Assembly: GCF_026004075.1 (NCBI RefSeq)
Contig: NZ_BPIK01000002.1
Location: forward strand, 620,001 to 684,000
Reading direction: 5' to 3'
Source: Meiothermus sp.
GTDB lineage: Bacteria; Deinococcota; Deinococci; Deinococcales; Thermaceae
DNA: 64,000 nucleotides
In this document: one piece after another, positions 36,832-47,344 of the stretch
Layout: every line of letters starts with the position of its first letter
How positions within the stretch are numbered: position 1 is the first letter of the stretch
Notes under the pieces: model-generated
Database searches by the model: none
Told to the model about the DNA's origin: nothing
The model's input: the letters and a program-made list of their open reading frames with translations, nothing else
Made by a program: the position numbers and the translations under genes

Positions 36832-37172
36832 GGGGCCTCCTCGGGTTTGAACGGTGCTTCGGCCACCTGGGTTGCGGTGCGCTCGAGCGGGTAACCCTGG
36901 GCCGCGTAGCCCTGGATACCTCCCACCAGCTTCCCCACCTCGAGGCCCTCGTACCCCAGCACCTCGGCGGCCAGTCCGGCCCGGCTGCCCGTAGCACAGA
37001 TGGTCACGACGGGGCTTTTCAGGGTATCCAGCGCCTCCAAAAGCTGCTCCAGGGGAAGGTTGCGCGAACCCGGAATATGCCCGCTGGCGAACTCTTCCGG
37101 CGAACGCACGTCCAGGAGCACAGCCCCGCGCTTTTGCCAGAGGGAAAGCTCGTTGGGGAAGACGTCCTGCAT
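36822..37172 (-). CDS. Single-domain rhodanese, variant active loop
   Basis: 116 residues: VLLDVRSPEEFASGHIPGSRNLPL, then ICATGSRAGLAAEVL with catalytic Cys in the loop CATGSR, and LVGGIQGYAAQGYP. It starts at ATG 37172, one base overlapping the preceding rhodanese. Cytoplasmic. It probably passes sulfane sulfur between carriers; the different active-site loops along this array suggest different partners. Confidence 0.85.
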   Translation of the reverse strand: MQDVFPNELSLWQKRGAVLLDVRSPEEFASGHIPGSRNLPLEQLLEALDTLKSPVVTICATGSRAGLAAEVLGYEGLEVGKLVGGIQGYAAQGYPLERTATQVAEAPFKPEEAPCS

Positions 37173-37513
37173 CACTTCACCGGGAGTTTGTGCCGCTTCC
37201 AGGCTTCTATGCCGCCTACCAGGTTGTAAGCTTTGTAGCCCTTGGCGGCCAGAAAACGCGCGGCCAGGGCGCTGCGTGCGCCGCTTCGGCACTGGCAGAT
37301 GATTTCTTTGTCCCTGGGCAGCTTCTCCCATTCGCTGGCCAGCCGATCGAGCGGCAGGGCCTGCGAGCCGGGGATTTTGCCCTCCTGGCGCTCCAGTGGG
37401 GTACGGACATCCAGAATAATGGCGCCGGCCCTGGCTTTTTCGTGGGCCTCAACTGGGCTGAGGCGGCCCACTGCCGCCCCGCCACCCAATAGGTTTTTAA
37501 GCCAGCCGATCAA
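37172..37513 (-). CDS. Single-domain rhodanese
   Basis: 113 residues with a short hydrophobic N-terminus (MIGWLKNLLGGGAAVG), IILDVRTPLERQEGKIPGS, active loop CQCRSGARSAL and YNLVGGIEAWKRH. The CRSGARS loop is typical of thiosulfate sulfurtransferases. Coupled to its neighbours by overlapping start and stop codons on both sides. Confidence 0.87.
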   Translation of the reverse strand: MIGWLKNLLGGGAAVGRLSPVEAHEKARAGAIILDVRTPLERQEGKIPGSQALPLDRLASEWEKLPRDKEIICQCRSGARSALAARFLAAKGYKAYNLVGGIEAWKRHKLPVK

Positions 37514-38172
37514 CGCTCCACCTCAAAGCCTGCGCTCATCCAGCCGTAGGTGCCGCCCTCGAGGTTGCCCACGTTTTCCTTGGCAAAGCCGTGCCCCACC
37601 AGGTACTCCGAGGCCTGCGACGAACGGCCCCCGGAGGCGCAGACCACCACCAGCTTGCGGTCTTTGGGTAGTTTGCCCACCTCGCTCACGAAGCGCCCCA
37701 GCGGGATATTGACCGCGCCGGGTACGTGGCCCATGGCGTACTCGTAGGGTTCGCGCACGTCCACGACGTAGGCCCCTGCGTCCACCCAGGCCTTGGCCTC
37801 GTGCGGGGTGAGCTCGGTGAAGGCGGTCTCGCGGTAGGTCACCTCCACCGGGACGGTGTCCAAGGGCAGCCCGGCGCGGTACCACGCCAGGATGCCCCCG
37901 TCGAGGTTGAGCACCCGGGCGTAGCCCTTGGCCGCCAGCCAGGCCGCCGCCTGCGCCGAGCGGCCCCCGCTGCGGCAGTAGAGCACCACCGGCTCGTCCT
38001 CAGGCAGCTCGGCGGCCCGCCCGGCGAACTCGGACAGCGGCACCAGCTTGGCGCCGGGGATGCGGGAGTTGGCGAACTCCTCGGCCTCGCGCACGTCCAC
38101 GAAGAGGACCTTCTCCTCGAGCAGCTCCTGCGCTTGTTGGGGGGTGATGTCCTTGTAGGGCACGGTCAACAT
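37510..38172 (-). CDS. Tandem rhodanese with two active domains
   Basis: 220 residues made of two rhodanese domains. The first has VLFVDVREAEEFANSRIPGAK with YCRSGGRSAQAAAWL; the second has YVVDVREPYEYAMGHVPGAVN with VCASGGRSSQASEYL. Both keep the catalytic Cys, unlike classic two-domain rhodaneses where the first is dead. Coding sequence from here leftward in gene order is noticeably richer in GC than the rhodanese downstream. Confidence 0.88.
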   Translation of the reverse strand: MLTVPYKDITPQQAQELLEEKVLFVDVREAEEFANSRIPGAKLVPLSEFAGRAAELPEDEPVVLYCRSGGRSAQAAAWLAAKGYARVLNLDGGILAWYRAGLPLDTVPVEVTYRETAFTELTPHEAKAWVDAGAYVVDVREPYEYAMGHVPGAVNIPLGRFVSEVGKLPKDRKLVVVCASGGRSSQASEYLVGHGFAKENVGNLEGGTYGWMSAGFEVER

Positions 38173-38188
38173 GGTTCTCCTCCGTCGT

Positions 38189-38503
38189 TTAGATCGGGTT
38201 GGCGCAGGGGATCCCCGTCTCGCGCCAGGCCTTGATGCCGCCCTCGAGGTGCCAGACCTTGCGGTAGCCCAGCGCCAGGAGGGTCTTCAGGGCTTCTTGG
38301 GAGCGGTTGCCGCTGCGGCAGTACAGCAGCACCGGCTCTTCGCGCTCGAGGCGGAGCGGGGCCAAGGCCCCGAGGGTGCCGAGGGGGAGCCGCAGGGCGC
38401 CCGGCAGCACCCCCTCCGCCCACTCCTCCGGCTCGCGCACGTCCACCACCCGGTAGCGCTCGAGGGTGCGGTAAGCCGTCTTGGGGTCGAGGTTTCGGGT
38501 CAT
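38189..38503 (-). CDS. Single-domain rhodanese
   Basis: 104 residues: VVDVREPEEWAEGVLPGALRLPL, active loop YCRSGNRSQEALKTL and WHLEGGIKAWRETGIP. Close to the minimal length of the domain. Sits 16 bases upstream of the two-domain rhodanese and 58 bases downstream of the persulfide dioxygenase fusion in the same direction. Confidence 0.88.
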   Translation of the reverse strand: MTRNLDPKTAYRTLERYRVVDVREPEEWAEGVLPGALRLPLGTLGALAPLRLEREEPVLLYCRSGNRSQEALKTLLALGYRKVWHLEGGIKAWRETGIPCANPI

Positions 38504-38561
38504 GGTGCGTCCCTTCAGGAGACCCCCGGGCCCGCGGGCTCGGGGTCAGGCAAATCTTCCC

Positions 38562-40004
<1,443 letters not shown>

Positions 40005-40029
40005 CAGCAAACCTCCTAAGCGCAAGGCT

Positions 40030-40071
40030 ATATCCCCGGGGGGTATATGTCAAGTACCCCTAGGGGGTATT
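40030..40071 (-). promoter_or_regulatory. Twin CstR-type operators at the persulfide dioxygenase promoter
   Basis: ATATCCCCGGGGGGTATAT (40030-40048) and GTACCCCTAGGGGGTATT (40054-40071) lie side by side, with centres about 24 bases apart. On the minus strand TTGACA (40053-40048) lies between them as -35, so the first operator fills the spacer toward a TAGCCT/TATAGC -10 region; the -10 is imperfect. Two sites could allow cooperative repression. Confidence 0.72.
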
Positions 40072-40222
40072 GGATGGCCTCGAGGTCGTGCGGCACGGTA
40101 CGGCCTCCCACCAGGGCTCGAGCCCCCCGCCCTCGCGTAACCCTGACCCCGGCCCACGCGTGGGCCGGGGCGGAAAGCCCGGCTCATCCAGGTCCTCCAC
40201 CCCGGCCGCGCGTGGCGCCCGC

Positions 40223-40525
40223 TCAGCGGCGCAGCAGGCGCACGGCCTCCACGATGCCCCGCGTGTCCCCCTGGCCCTTGGCTAAGTCGGCCTGGCACTC
40301 CTCGAGGTAGGTCTCGAAGATGATGTCGCCGGTGGCCTCGAGGGCGCTGCGCACGCCGGAGAGCAGGGTGAGGATCTCGCGGCAGTCGCGGCCCTCCTCG
40401 ACCATCTTCTGCAGGCCGCGCACCTGGCCCTCCAGGCGCTTGAGGCGGTTGAGCACCTGCTCCTTGGTCGGGGGAGCGGGCCGGGGCTTGCGCTGGGTTC
40501 GGGTTCGGTTCGCAACGGCACTCAA
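40223..40525 (-). CDS. cstR: CstR-like persulfide-sensing repressor, copy 2
   Basis: 100 residues with an extra basic N-terminus (TRTQRKPRPAPPTK) before the DUF156 core. The two cysteines, C48 and C77, are 29 apart and the copper histidine is again Tyr, so it should sense persulfide like copy 1; the two share nearly the whole core. It begins with a TTG at 40525 (GAGGTG upstream). It lies behind the second TlpA fusion, with an operator (40545-40562) before it, and just upstream of the dioxygenase-rhodanese genes. Confidence 0.83.
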   Translation of the reverse strand: MSAVANRTRTQRKPRPAPPTKEQVLNRLKRLEGQVRGLQKMVEEGRDCREILTLLSGVRSALEATGDIIFETYLEECQADLAKGQGDTRGIVEAVRLLRR

Positions 40526-40544
40526 GGTTCACCTCGCGGGCTGG

Positions 40545-40562
40545 GTATCCCTCAGGGGTATC
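40545..40562 (-). promoter_or_regulatory. CstR-type operator in front of cstR copy 2
   Basis: GTATCCCTCAGGGGTATC, an 18-bp palindrome with one mismatch, between the 3' end of the TlpA fusion (40604) and the cstR start at 40525. Suggests autoregulation like copy 1. Confidence 0.65.
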
Positions 40563-40603
40563 CCCCGCGTATCAGTCTATCCCACGGGCGCGCCGGGGGT
40601 GGT

Positions 40604-41416
40604 CTACCGCAGCCGCTGGAGGAGCTCCTCGAGCTGCGCCCGGTTGACGGGGCCGAGGTGGCGCGCCAGGACCCGCCCGTCCGCCCCGATCAGCAAGGTG
40701 GTAGGCAGGCCGCTGACCCGGAAGCTCTCCCGCAGGTTGGCGCTGTCCAGGAAGACCCGCGCCGACAGGCCGGCCTCGCGCAGGAAGCCCTCGACGGCCC
40801 CCGCACCCTCCCCGGCGTTGAGCAGCACGACGGGGTAGCCCTTCTGCTGGTACTCCGCCAGCAGGGGCATCTCGGTGCGGCAGGGCGGGCACCAGGTGGC
40901 CCAGACGTTGAGCAGCATGGGCTTGGGCAGGTCGCCGAAGCGCGCGGGGGAGGGCTGGGAGCGGCCGGGCTCGAGGTAGGCCAGCGGCCGCGCGTCGAGG
41001 GCCGGGCTCTCGAGGGCCAAGCCGGGGCGCAGCAGCGCCTGCTGGAGCCCGAGCGGGAGCGCGGCCAGGGCGAGCGCGCCGGCGGCGGGGACCAGGAGCC
41101 GGCCGGCCTCCCGGCGCAGCAGGGCCCCGGCCGTCAGCGCGCCCCCGGCCAGCCCCCACGCCCAGCTCCAGCCCCCGCTGCGGACGTCCACGACCCCCAG
41201 CAGGGCCGAGGCGGGGTCGGGCCAGGTCCCCAGGTGCTCCAGCACGTACCCCAGCCGGGCCGCCAGGAGCGCCGCCAGCAGCACCCACCACCCCCGGGCC
41301 TCCAGGCCCCGGCGCGCCGCCAGCGCGGTGAAGGCCAGGGCCCCCAGCAGCAGGGCCAGGTTGGGCCAGCTCAGGGCCAGCGGCCCCAGCAGGAGGGCGT
41401 CGGGGGTCAGGCTCAT
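40604..41416 (-). CDS. Lgt-like membrane domain fused to a TlpA-type thioredoxin (copy 2)
   Basis: 270 residues, the same length as copy 1 (2696-3508) and alignable end to end: PDALLLGPLALSWPNLALL, RSGGWSWAWGLAGGAL, LLNVWATWCPPCRTEM, LPTTLLIGADGRVLARHLGPVNRAQLEELL. The N-terminal part is more Ala/Leu rich. Membrane-bound, thioredoxin domain probably outside. Its ATG overlaps the stop of the upstream rhodanese (ATGA), so expression is coupled to it; cstR copy 2 follows downstream. Confidence 0.82.
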   Translation of the reverse strand: MSLTPDALLLGPLALSWPNLALLLGALAFTALAARRGLEARGWWVLLAALLAARLGYVLEHLGTWPDPASALLGVVDVRSGGWSWAWGLAGGALTAGALLRREAGRLLVPAAGALALAALPLGLQQALLRPGLALESPALDARPLAYLEPGRSQPSPARFGDLPKPMLLNVWATWCPPCRTEMPLLAEYQQKGYPVVLLNAGEGAGAVEGFLREAGLSARVFLDSANLRESFRVSGLPTTLLIGADGRVLARHLGPVNRAQLEELLQRLR

Positions 41417-41844
41417 CGCTCCAGAGGATAGCCCGCCGACTGCCAGGCCAGTATGCCGCCCTGCACGTTGCGCACGTCCTTGAAGCCGAGCTCGGCCAGC
41501 GTCCGGCTGGCCTGTACCGAGCGGTTGCCGCTGCGGCAGATCACGTACACCGGGGCGTCCTTGGGGAGCTGCCCGGCCCGGGCGGCCACCTGCCCCAGGG
41601 GCAGCAGGGTGGACCCCGGCACGTGCCCCTCGGCGTACTCGTAGGGCTCGCGCACGTCCAGCACGACGCGGCCGGGCTCGCTGGCGGCCCGAAGCTCCTG
41701 CACGCTCACGTCCTTGTAGCCCGGCTTGGGGGCGCAGCCGTTGAACAACATGAGGACCGCCAGGACCGCCAGGAGCCAGGGCGTCACCCGGCACGGCGAG
41801 AAGCCCTGCACCCGGCAGGCCAGGAAGGGGCGCAGGCGGCCCAT
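41413..41844 (-). CDS. Membrane-anchored or lipoprotein rhodanese
   Basis: 143 residues: N-terminal anchor LRPFLACRVQGFSPCRVTPWLLAVLAVLMLFNGCAP, with a lipobox-like FNGC, then a rhodanese domain VVLDVREPYEYAEGHVPGS, active loop ICRSGNRSVQASRTL and NVQGGILAWQ. The anchor resembles the 44-residue peptide of the first locus. Its stop overlaps the TlpA-fusion start; its start overlaps the stop of a 39-residue ORF. Sulfane-sulfur transfer at the outer face is the likely role. Confidence 0.83.
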   Translation of the reverse strand: MGRLRPFLACRVQGFSPCRVTPWLLAVLAVLMLFNGCAPKPGYKDVSVQELRAASEPGRVVLDVREPYEYAEGHVPGSTLLPLGQVAARAGQLPKDAPVYVICRSGNRSVQASRTLAELGFKDVRNVQGGILAWQSAGYPLER

Positions 41845-41963
41845 CAGCGCACGCCTCCGATGGTCTCGAGAACGGCCTCCACGAAGGCCCGCCCGGGCCG
41901 GCCGTCCAGCGCCTGCTGCACCTGTTCGCGGATTTCGTCGGGGAGCATCTTCTCCATGTCCAT
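41844..41963 (-). CDS. 39-residue small protein at the head of the rhodanese-TlpA operon
   Basis: MDMEKMLPDEIREQVQQALD... with ATG 41963 after GAGGAAAAGCC and a stop overlapping the next ATG. Acidic, amphipathic, no Cys and no known motif. Position just behind the operator promoter suggests it is translated first in the transcript. It could be a leader or a small regulatory protein; not recognised. Confidence 0.5.
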   Translation of the reverse strand: MDMEKMLPDEIREQVQQALDGRPGRAFVEAVLETIGGVR

Positions 41964-41997
41964 GGCTTTTCCTCTGGGCTCCGTAGAGCCTCGCTCC

Positions 41998-42026
41998 ACT
42001 ATACCCCGGGGGGATATATCTGTAAA
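41998..42026 (-). promoter_or_regulatory. Promoter with CstR-type operator in its 17-bp spacer
   Basis: On the minus strand: -35 TTTACA (42026-42021), 17-base spacer, -10 TATAGT (42003-41998). The palindrome ATACCCCGGGGGGATATAT (plus strand, 42001-42019) fills the spacer, as in the promoter at 3650-3678. It drives the 39-residue protein, the rhodanese and the second TlpA fusion. Confidence 0.75.
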
Positions 42027-42052
42027 GCAAGCCGTAATCGGCCCGGCAATAC

Positions 42053-42107
42053 TTGAACAAACGCTCATGTATTGCTAGACTCCTGCTATAGCTGAGCGGT
42101 TGCTCAG
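42053..42107 (+). promoter_or_regulatory. P-type ATPase promoter with ArsR/SmtB-type dyad
   Basis: TTGAAC (42053-42058), 17-base spacer, TAGACT (42076-42081). Downstream is the dyad CTGAGC-GGTT-GCTCAG (42092-42107), and TTGAAC...TCATG overlaps the -35 in a SmtB-like half-site. The ArsR-type regulator at 44408 is the natural candidate to bind; this is an inference. Confidence 0.6.
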
Positions 42108-42140
42108 ATATTGAAACCGCGTTCTCAAGGAGGAGCCCTG

Positions 42141-44366
<2,226 letters not shown>

Positions 44367-44407
44367 CCGCCCGCGGCCTGTGGCATACTCGAGACGAGGT
44401 TATCGCG

Positions 44408-44779
44408 ATGCCGACCGCTTTAGACCGAGCCGCCGCCTGCGAGGAGCGGGGCATCCACCCCGAAGCCCTCGAGACGGCCCGCCGGGCCGCTCCCGACGAG
44501 GCGCGCGTGGCGCGGGCGAGCAGCCTGCTCAAGGCGGTGAGCGACCCCACCCGGCTGCGCATCCTGGCCGCGCTGGCCGCGACCGAGCTGTGCGTGTGCG
44601 ACCTCGCCGCCCTCACCGGCACCAGCGAGTCGGCGGTGAGCCACCAGCTAAGGCTGCTGCGGGAGGAGCGGCTGGTGGCCTTCCGCAAGGAGGGGCGCAT
44701 GGCCTACTACCGGCTGATGGACCACCACGTCACCGAGCTCATCCGCAGCGCGCTCGAGCACGCCCAGGAGCCCGGCTGA
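44408..44779 (+). CDS. ArsR/SmtB-family metal-responsive repressor
   Basis: 123 residues, winged helix: [58 protein letters not shown]. The metal motif ELCVCDL (alpha3 site of CadC/ArsR type) and a C-terminal [14 protein letters not shown] with alpha5 His residues suggest Zn/Cd/Pb sensing. It is downstream of the P-type ATPase and probably represses it by binding the dyad near 42092. Confidence 0.88.
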   Translation: MPTALDRAAACEERGIHPEALETARRAAPDEARVARASSLLKAVSDPTRLRILAALAATELCVCDLAALTGTSESAVSHQLRLLREERLVAFRKEGRMAYYRLMDHHVTELIRSALEHAQEPG

Positions 44780-44827
44780 GCCGGCCGCCCTCGCGCCCGC
44801 CTCCCCAAAGAACGGGCTCCCGGAAAG

Positions 44828-44950
44828 TCAAACCAGGCCCTGCTGGGCGGCCAGCGCGGCGGCGCGGGCGCGGGTGTCGGCGCCGAGCTTGTTGAGGATG
44901 GAGGTGACGTGGAACTCGGCGGTGTGCTCGGCAACGCCCGGATCATCGTG
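44828..44950 (-). pseudogene. Fragment of a NarL/LuxR-type response regulator HTH
   Basis: The minus strand reads DDPGVAEHTAEFHVTSILNK..., ending in RAAALAAQQGLV and a stop. This is the typical C-terminal HTH of LuxR/NarL regulators (usual form GVSEHTVKFHVSSILAKLG). The upstream part of the helix-turn-helix and the whole receiver domain are absent, so it is a decayed remnant. Confidence 0.6.
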
Positions 44951-45212
44951 CGCGATCGGTTTTGCTGAGCCTGGCAGGGTCGGGGTGTGCAACCGCTACC
45001 CGTCGGGGAACTTGACCATCAGGAGGGAAGATGGGGTGAAGCCGGGGTCGCGGCTGGATCGAGCGGCCCTGCTCCTCCTGTCTGCCGGTCGTCAAGCGCC
45101 ATGCGGCAAGGGTGCATGCTCCACCCGGGCGGGATGGCCGAACCGCGTGGCTTGCGCCTGGAGGATGCGCAGGCGGGTTGGCCACTAGCTTTACGCAGAT
45201 TTAACATGGGGT

Positions 45213-45239
45213 CTTTACACTACACGCTGTAGTGTAAAG
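45213..45239. promoter_or_regulatory. Perfect palindrome, probable BlaI-type operator
   Basis: CTTTACACTACA-CGC-TGTAGTGTAAAG: two 12-base arms around 3 bases, ending 13 bases before the acetyltransferase ATG. The ACTACA/TGTAGT core resembles the BlaI/MecI operator TACTACA-TGTAGTA. The BlaI-like repressor gene lies 1.4 kb downstream, so it is the obvious candidate binder. Confidence 0.62.
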
Positions 45240-45252
45240 GGGGGTCCCCGCC

Positions 45253-45792
45253 ATGAATCACTTTCTCGTCGACGTTCTTCCCTGGGAGCAGCAAGTCTGG
45301 ATCGTCCCCCCGGAGCAGCTTTCGCTCAGCCAGTACGTGCGCTACCGCTGGTGGAAAGCCCGCACTTTCCGGAGCTCGCTCAAGCTCTCCCGGCCTCAGT
45401 GGTACGGCTTCTTGAGCCATGAAGGCCGGTGGGTGAGCATGCTGGAAATCGTCCACCGCCCGGCGAAGGTCGGGGTGGAGGACGTGCGGCTGGGCTTGGT
45501 AGGGGCGGTGACCACTCTCCCGCAAGCGAGGGGCAAAGGCTACGCCTCCGTGCTGCTGCGGGAGAGCATCGGGTTCATCGGCGACCGGCTTAAGTGCGAT
45601 TTCGCCTGGTTGATGTGCGCGGAGGATCTGGTCCCCTTCTATGAACGCCTGGGCTGGCAGCGCGTGCAAGGGCCGTTTTACTTCCAGCAGCCCGGCGGCA
45701 GGGTGCAGGGTGAGTTGGCGGCAATGGCGTTCGCCTGTCAGGGCAGGTCCTGGCCGGAAGGGGAGCTCGACCTGTGCGGCCTGCCCCTCTAG
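45253..45792 (+). CDS. GNAT acetyltransferase, aminoglycoside AAC(2')-like architecture
   Basis: 179 residues. Acetyl-CoA loop LPQARGKGYASVLLRESIGF, PFYERLGWQRV, and a C-terminal ending ...LAAMAF...WPEGELDLCGLPL similar in layout to AAC(2') and related GNATs. Substrate is unknown. Preceded by a palindromic operator and converging with the M56/BlaI pair, which implies induction by a cell-wall or antibiotic signal; resistance function is an inference. Confidence 0.75.
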   Translation: MNHFLVDVLPWEQQVWIVPPEQLSLSQYVRYRWWKARTFRSSLKLSRPQWYGFLSHEGRWVSMLEIVHRPAKVGVEDVRLGLVGAVTTLPQARGKGYASVLLRESIGFIGDRLKCDFAWLMCAEDLVPFYERLGWQRVQGPFYFQQPGGRVQGELAAMAFACQGRSWPEGELDLCGLPL

Positions 45793-46667
45793 CAGCTCTG
45801 ACCCGGGCCGTGGGGTAACCAGTCCCGCAGATGCCACTCCAGAGGCGCGGCGTGCAGCAGGAGTGGTACGAGGGACAGTGCCGCCAGGATGAGCGCGCTT
45901 TTCACCACAGCCGCCCGCCAGCGGTGCCCCTCAAAAAGAGGCGCCGGTTGCCCCAAGACGGCCTGCACCCGCAGAGCCAGGCTCGAGCCTAGAATTTCAG
46001 CATTCGGGGCCGACTCTGCATGGGCATGCCGTGCGAGGCGCAACAAGGCCGAGGCCACCACGTCACCGCCCACCACCGCCGCCGCCCGGTCGGCGTCGAG
46101 CTCTTCCCGTAACCACCAGGCCCGCTGCAGGAGCGGTGCGACGGGCAGGAATGCCGTGGCGGCGGTCAGGCCGGCCACCCACAGGCCACGTTTGACCGAG
46201 CGGCGCATCAGATGGTACCGCTCGTGCAGCAGGACAGCTTTGAGCTCCTCGCGGGGCAGCAGCTCGACCAGGCCCCGGCTCACCACCACCTCGGAGAGCT
46301 GGGTGAAGGCGAACACGTCGGGCCGGTCCACGTATACCACCCGCCTCAAGCCCAGGCTCTGCGCGAGCTCGCTGAGATCGGGGGGCTGGGCGGCCCCGCC
46401 GACCTCACGGCGCAGTGAGGCCAGCAGAGCCCACCTCGTGACCAGCTCGCGCAGCATCCGGAAAGCCGCGAGAGCCCCTGGACCCAGCGCGGCCAGCAGA
46501 ACCAGCCCGACGGCCGCCTCTCCTGCCCGGAGGGCGAACCAGCAGTCCCCGAGCCAGTCCAAGGCCCCGCTCATGCCCGGGTGACCGCTGGTGCCTGCCA
46601 CCAGCAGCAACGGCGCCCCCAGCAGCAGCAGCAAGGTGAGCAGGCTGGCCTCGATGGCGCGACCCAT
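45789..46667 (-). CDS. M56-family (BlaR1/MecR1-type) membrane metallopeptidase, short form
   Basis: 292 residues with four to five membrane helices and the zinc-protease motif HERYH (LLHERYHLMRRS) followed by EELDADRAAA. It corresponds to the protease part of BlaR1 but lacks the C-terminal penicillin-binding sensor, so it must respond to a different signal. It is the partner of the BlaI-like repressor 4 bases upstream and would cleave it to induce. Its 3' end overlaps the acetyltransferase stop by 4 bases. Confidence 0.85.
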   Translation of the reverse strand: MGRAIEASLLTLLLLLGAPLLLVAGTSGHPGMSGALDWLGDCWFALRAGEAAVGLVLLAALGPGALAAFRMLRELVTRWALLASLRREVGGAAQPPDLSELAQSLGLRRVVYVDRPDVFAFTQLSEVVVSRGLVELLPREELKAVLLHERYHLMRRSVKRGLWVAGLTAATAFLPVAPLLQRAWWLREELDADRAAAVVGGDVVASALLRLARHAHAESAPNAEILGSSLALRVQAVLGQPAPLFEGHRWRAAVVKSALILAALSLVPLLLHAAPLEWHLRDWLPHGPGQSC

Positions 46668-46671
46668 AGGC

Positions 46672-47088
46672 TCACGAGCCTTCCCGTTTGCGCCGCAGTA
46701 GGGCCTCGAGCTCGGCGATGCGCCCGGGATCCTCGCGCTCGAGCGCAGCGACGAACTGGGCCACCGCGTAGTCCCCGAAATCGCGCACCAGACCTACCAC
46801 AACGTCGTGGGTCAACCCCTCTACGAAGGCTTCCCTGGACAGGGCCGCTCCGTAGACCGAGCGCCTCCCACCCGGTTGGCAGCGGGTCACCAGCCCTTTG
46901 GCGACCAGGCGACTGAGCACCGTCATCACCGTGTTGAAGGCTAGCCGCTGCGGCAACAAGGCCTTCTGCACCTCCGCGATCGTCTGGGGCCCATGCTTCC
47001 ACAGCACTTCCATCACCGCCGCCTCGAGGCCGCCCAGGACCCGCTGCAACCCCTGCTCGTTGAGGTGGAACGAGCGCACCTCGCCCAT
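46672..47088 (-). CDS. BlaI/MecI-family repressor
   Basis: 138 residues with the BlaI winged helix: LGGLEAAVMEVLWKHGPQTIAEVQKAL...AFNTVMTVLSRLVAKGLVTR, plus a helical C-terminal dimerisation part. Forms a two-gene unit with the M56 peptidase. A dyad (47100-47117) lies just upstream for autoregulation, and the palindrome at 45213-45239 is a second candidate target. Confidence 0.87.
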   Translation of the reverse strand: MGEVRSFHLNEQGLQRVLGGLEAAVMEVLWKHGPQTIAEVQKALLPQRLAFNTVMTVLSRLVAKGLVTRCQPGGRRSVYGAALSREAFVEGLTHDVVVGLVRDFGDYAVAQFVAALEREDPGRIAELEALLRRKREGS

Positions 47089-47099
47089 AGGCTCAGTGT

Positions 47100-47117
47100 A
47101 CCTGTCGGAGGACAGGT
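47100..47117 (-). promoter_or_regulatory. BlaI-type autoregulatory dyad in the repressor promoter
   Basis: ACCTGTC-GGAG-GACAGGT is a perfect dyad. On the minus strand it fills a 17-base spacer between TGTAAA and TACACT (-10), followed by the BlaI-like start at 47088. Its core differs from the palindrome at 45213, so the two may not bind the same protein. Confidence 0.5.
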
Positions 47118-47344
47118 TTTACATGGTCGTGACTGCCTTAGCTGCACTCCGTGTGCGCGTTTGGGCCAATCAAGGTCTTGAAACCTCGTCAAAGTACCGT
47201 CGGCACTGCGTAGCGGGTGACGGGTAGCTAAATGCCCACTTCAAGGACGCTCGAGGCCTGCTCGGTAGAGTTGATGGCCGCAACCTTAGCCTGGCCGCGG
47301 AGGGCTTTACGGAAACTTAACCGTAAAACCTTAACTTGACAGGC
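47118..47344. other. Intergenic stretch with a 7-bp dyad
   Basis: Between the BlaI promoter and the secreted hydrolase. TTTACGG (47306-47312) and CCGTAAA (47321-47327) form a dyad shortly before the hydrolase start. No gene seen. Confidence 0.45.

Larger units (their letters stand above)
44780..45252. other. Gap with a decayed regulator remnant and a palindromic operator
   Basis: Some 470 bases between the ArsR gene and the acetyltransferase. It contains a LuxR-type HTH remnant on the minus strand (44828-44950) and a perfect 12+12 palindrome (45213-45239). No other gene is supported; the small frames at 44874-45188 are shadows. Confidence 0.5.

Noticed and set aside
42092-42107. CstR operator before the P-type ATPase
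   Set aside because: CTGAGC-GGTT-GCTCAG is of the ArsR/SmtB type and lacks the CCCC/GGGG core.
44874-45188. A 104-codon plus-strand frame after the ArsR gene
   Set aside because: Opposite to the LuxR-type remnant, no ribosome binding site, low-complexity Arg/Gly-rich translation.
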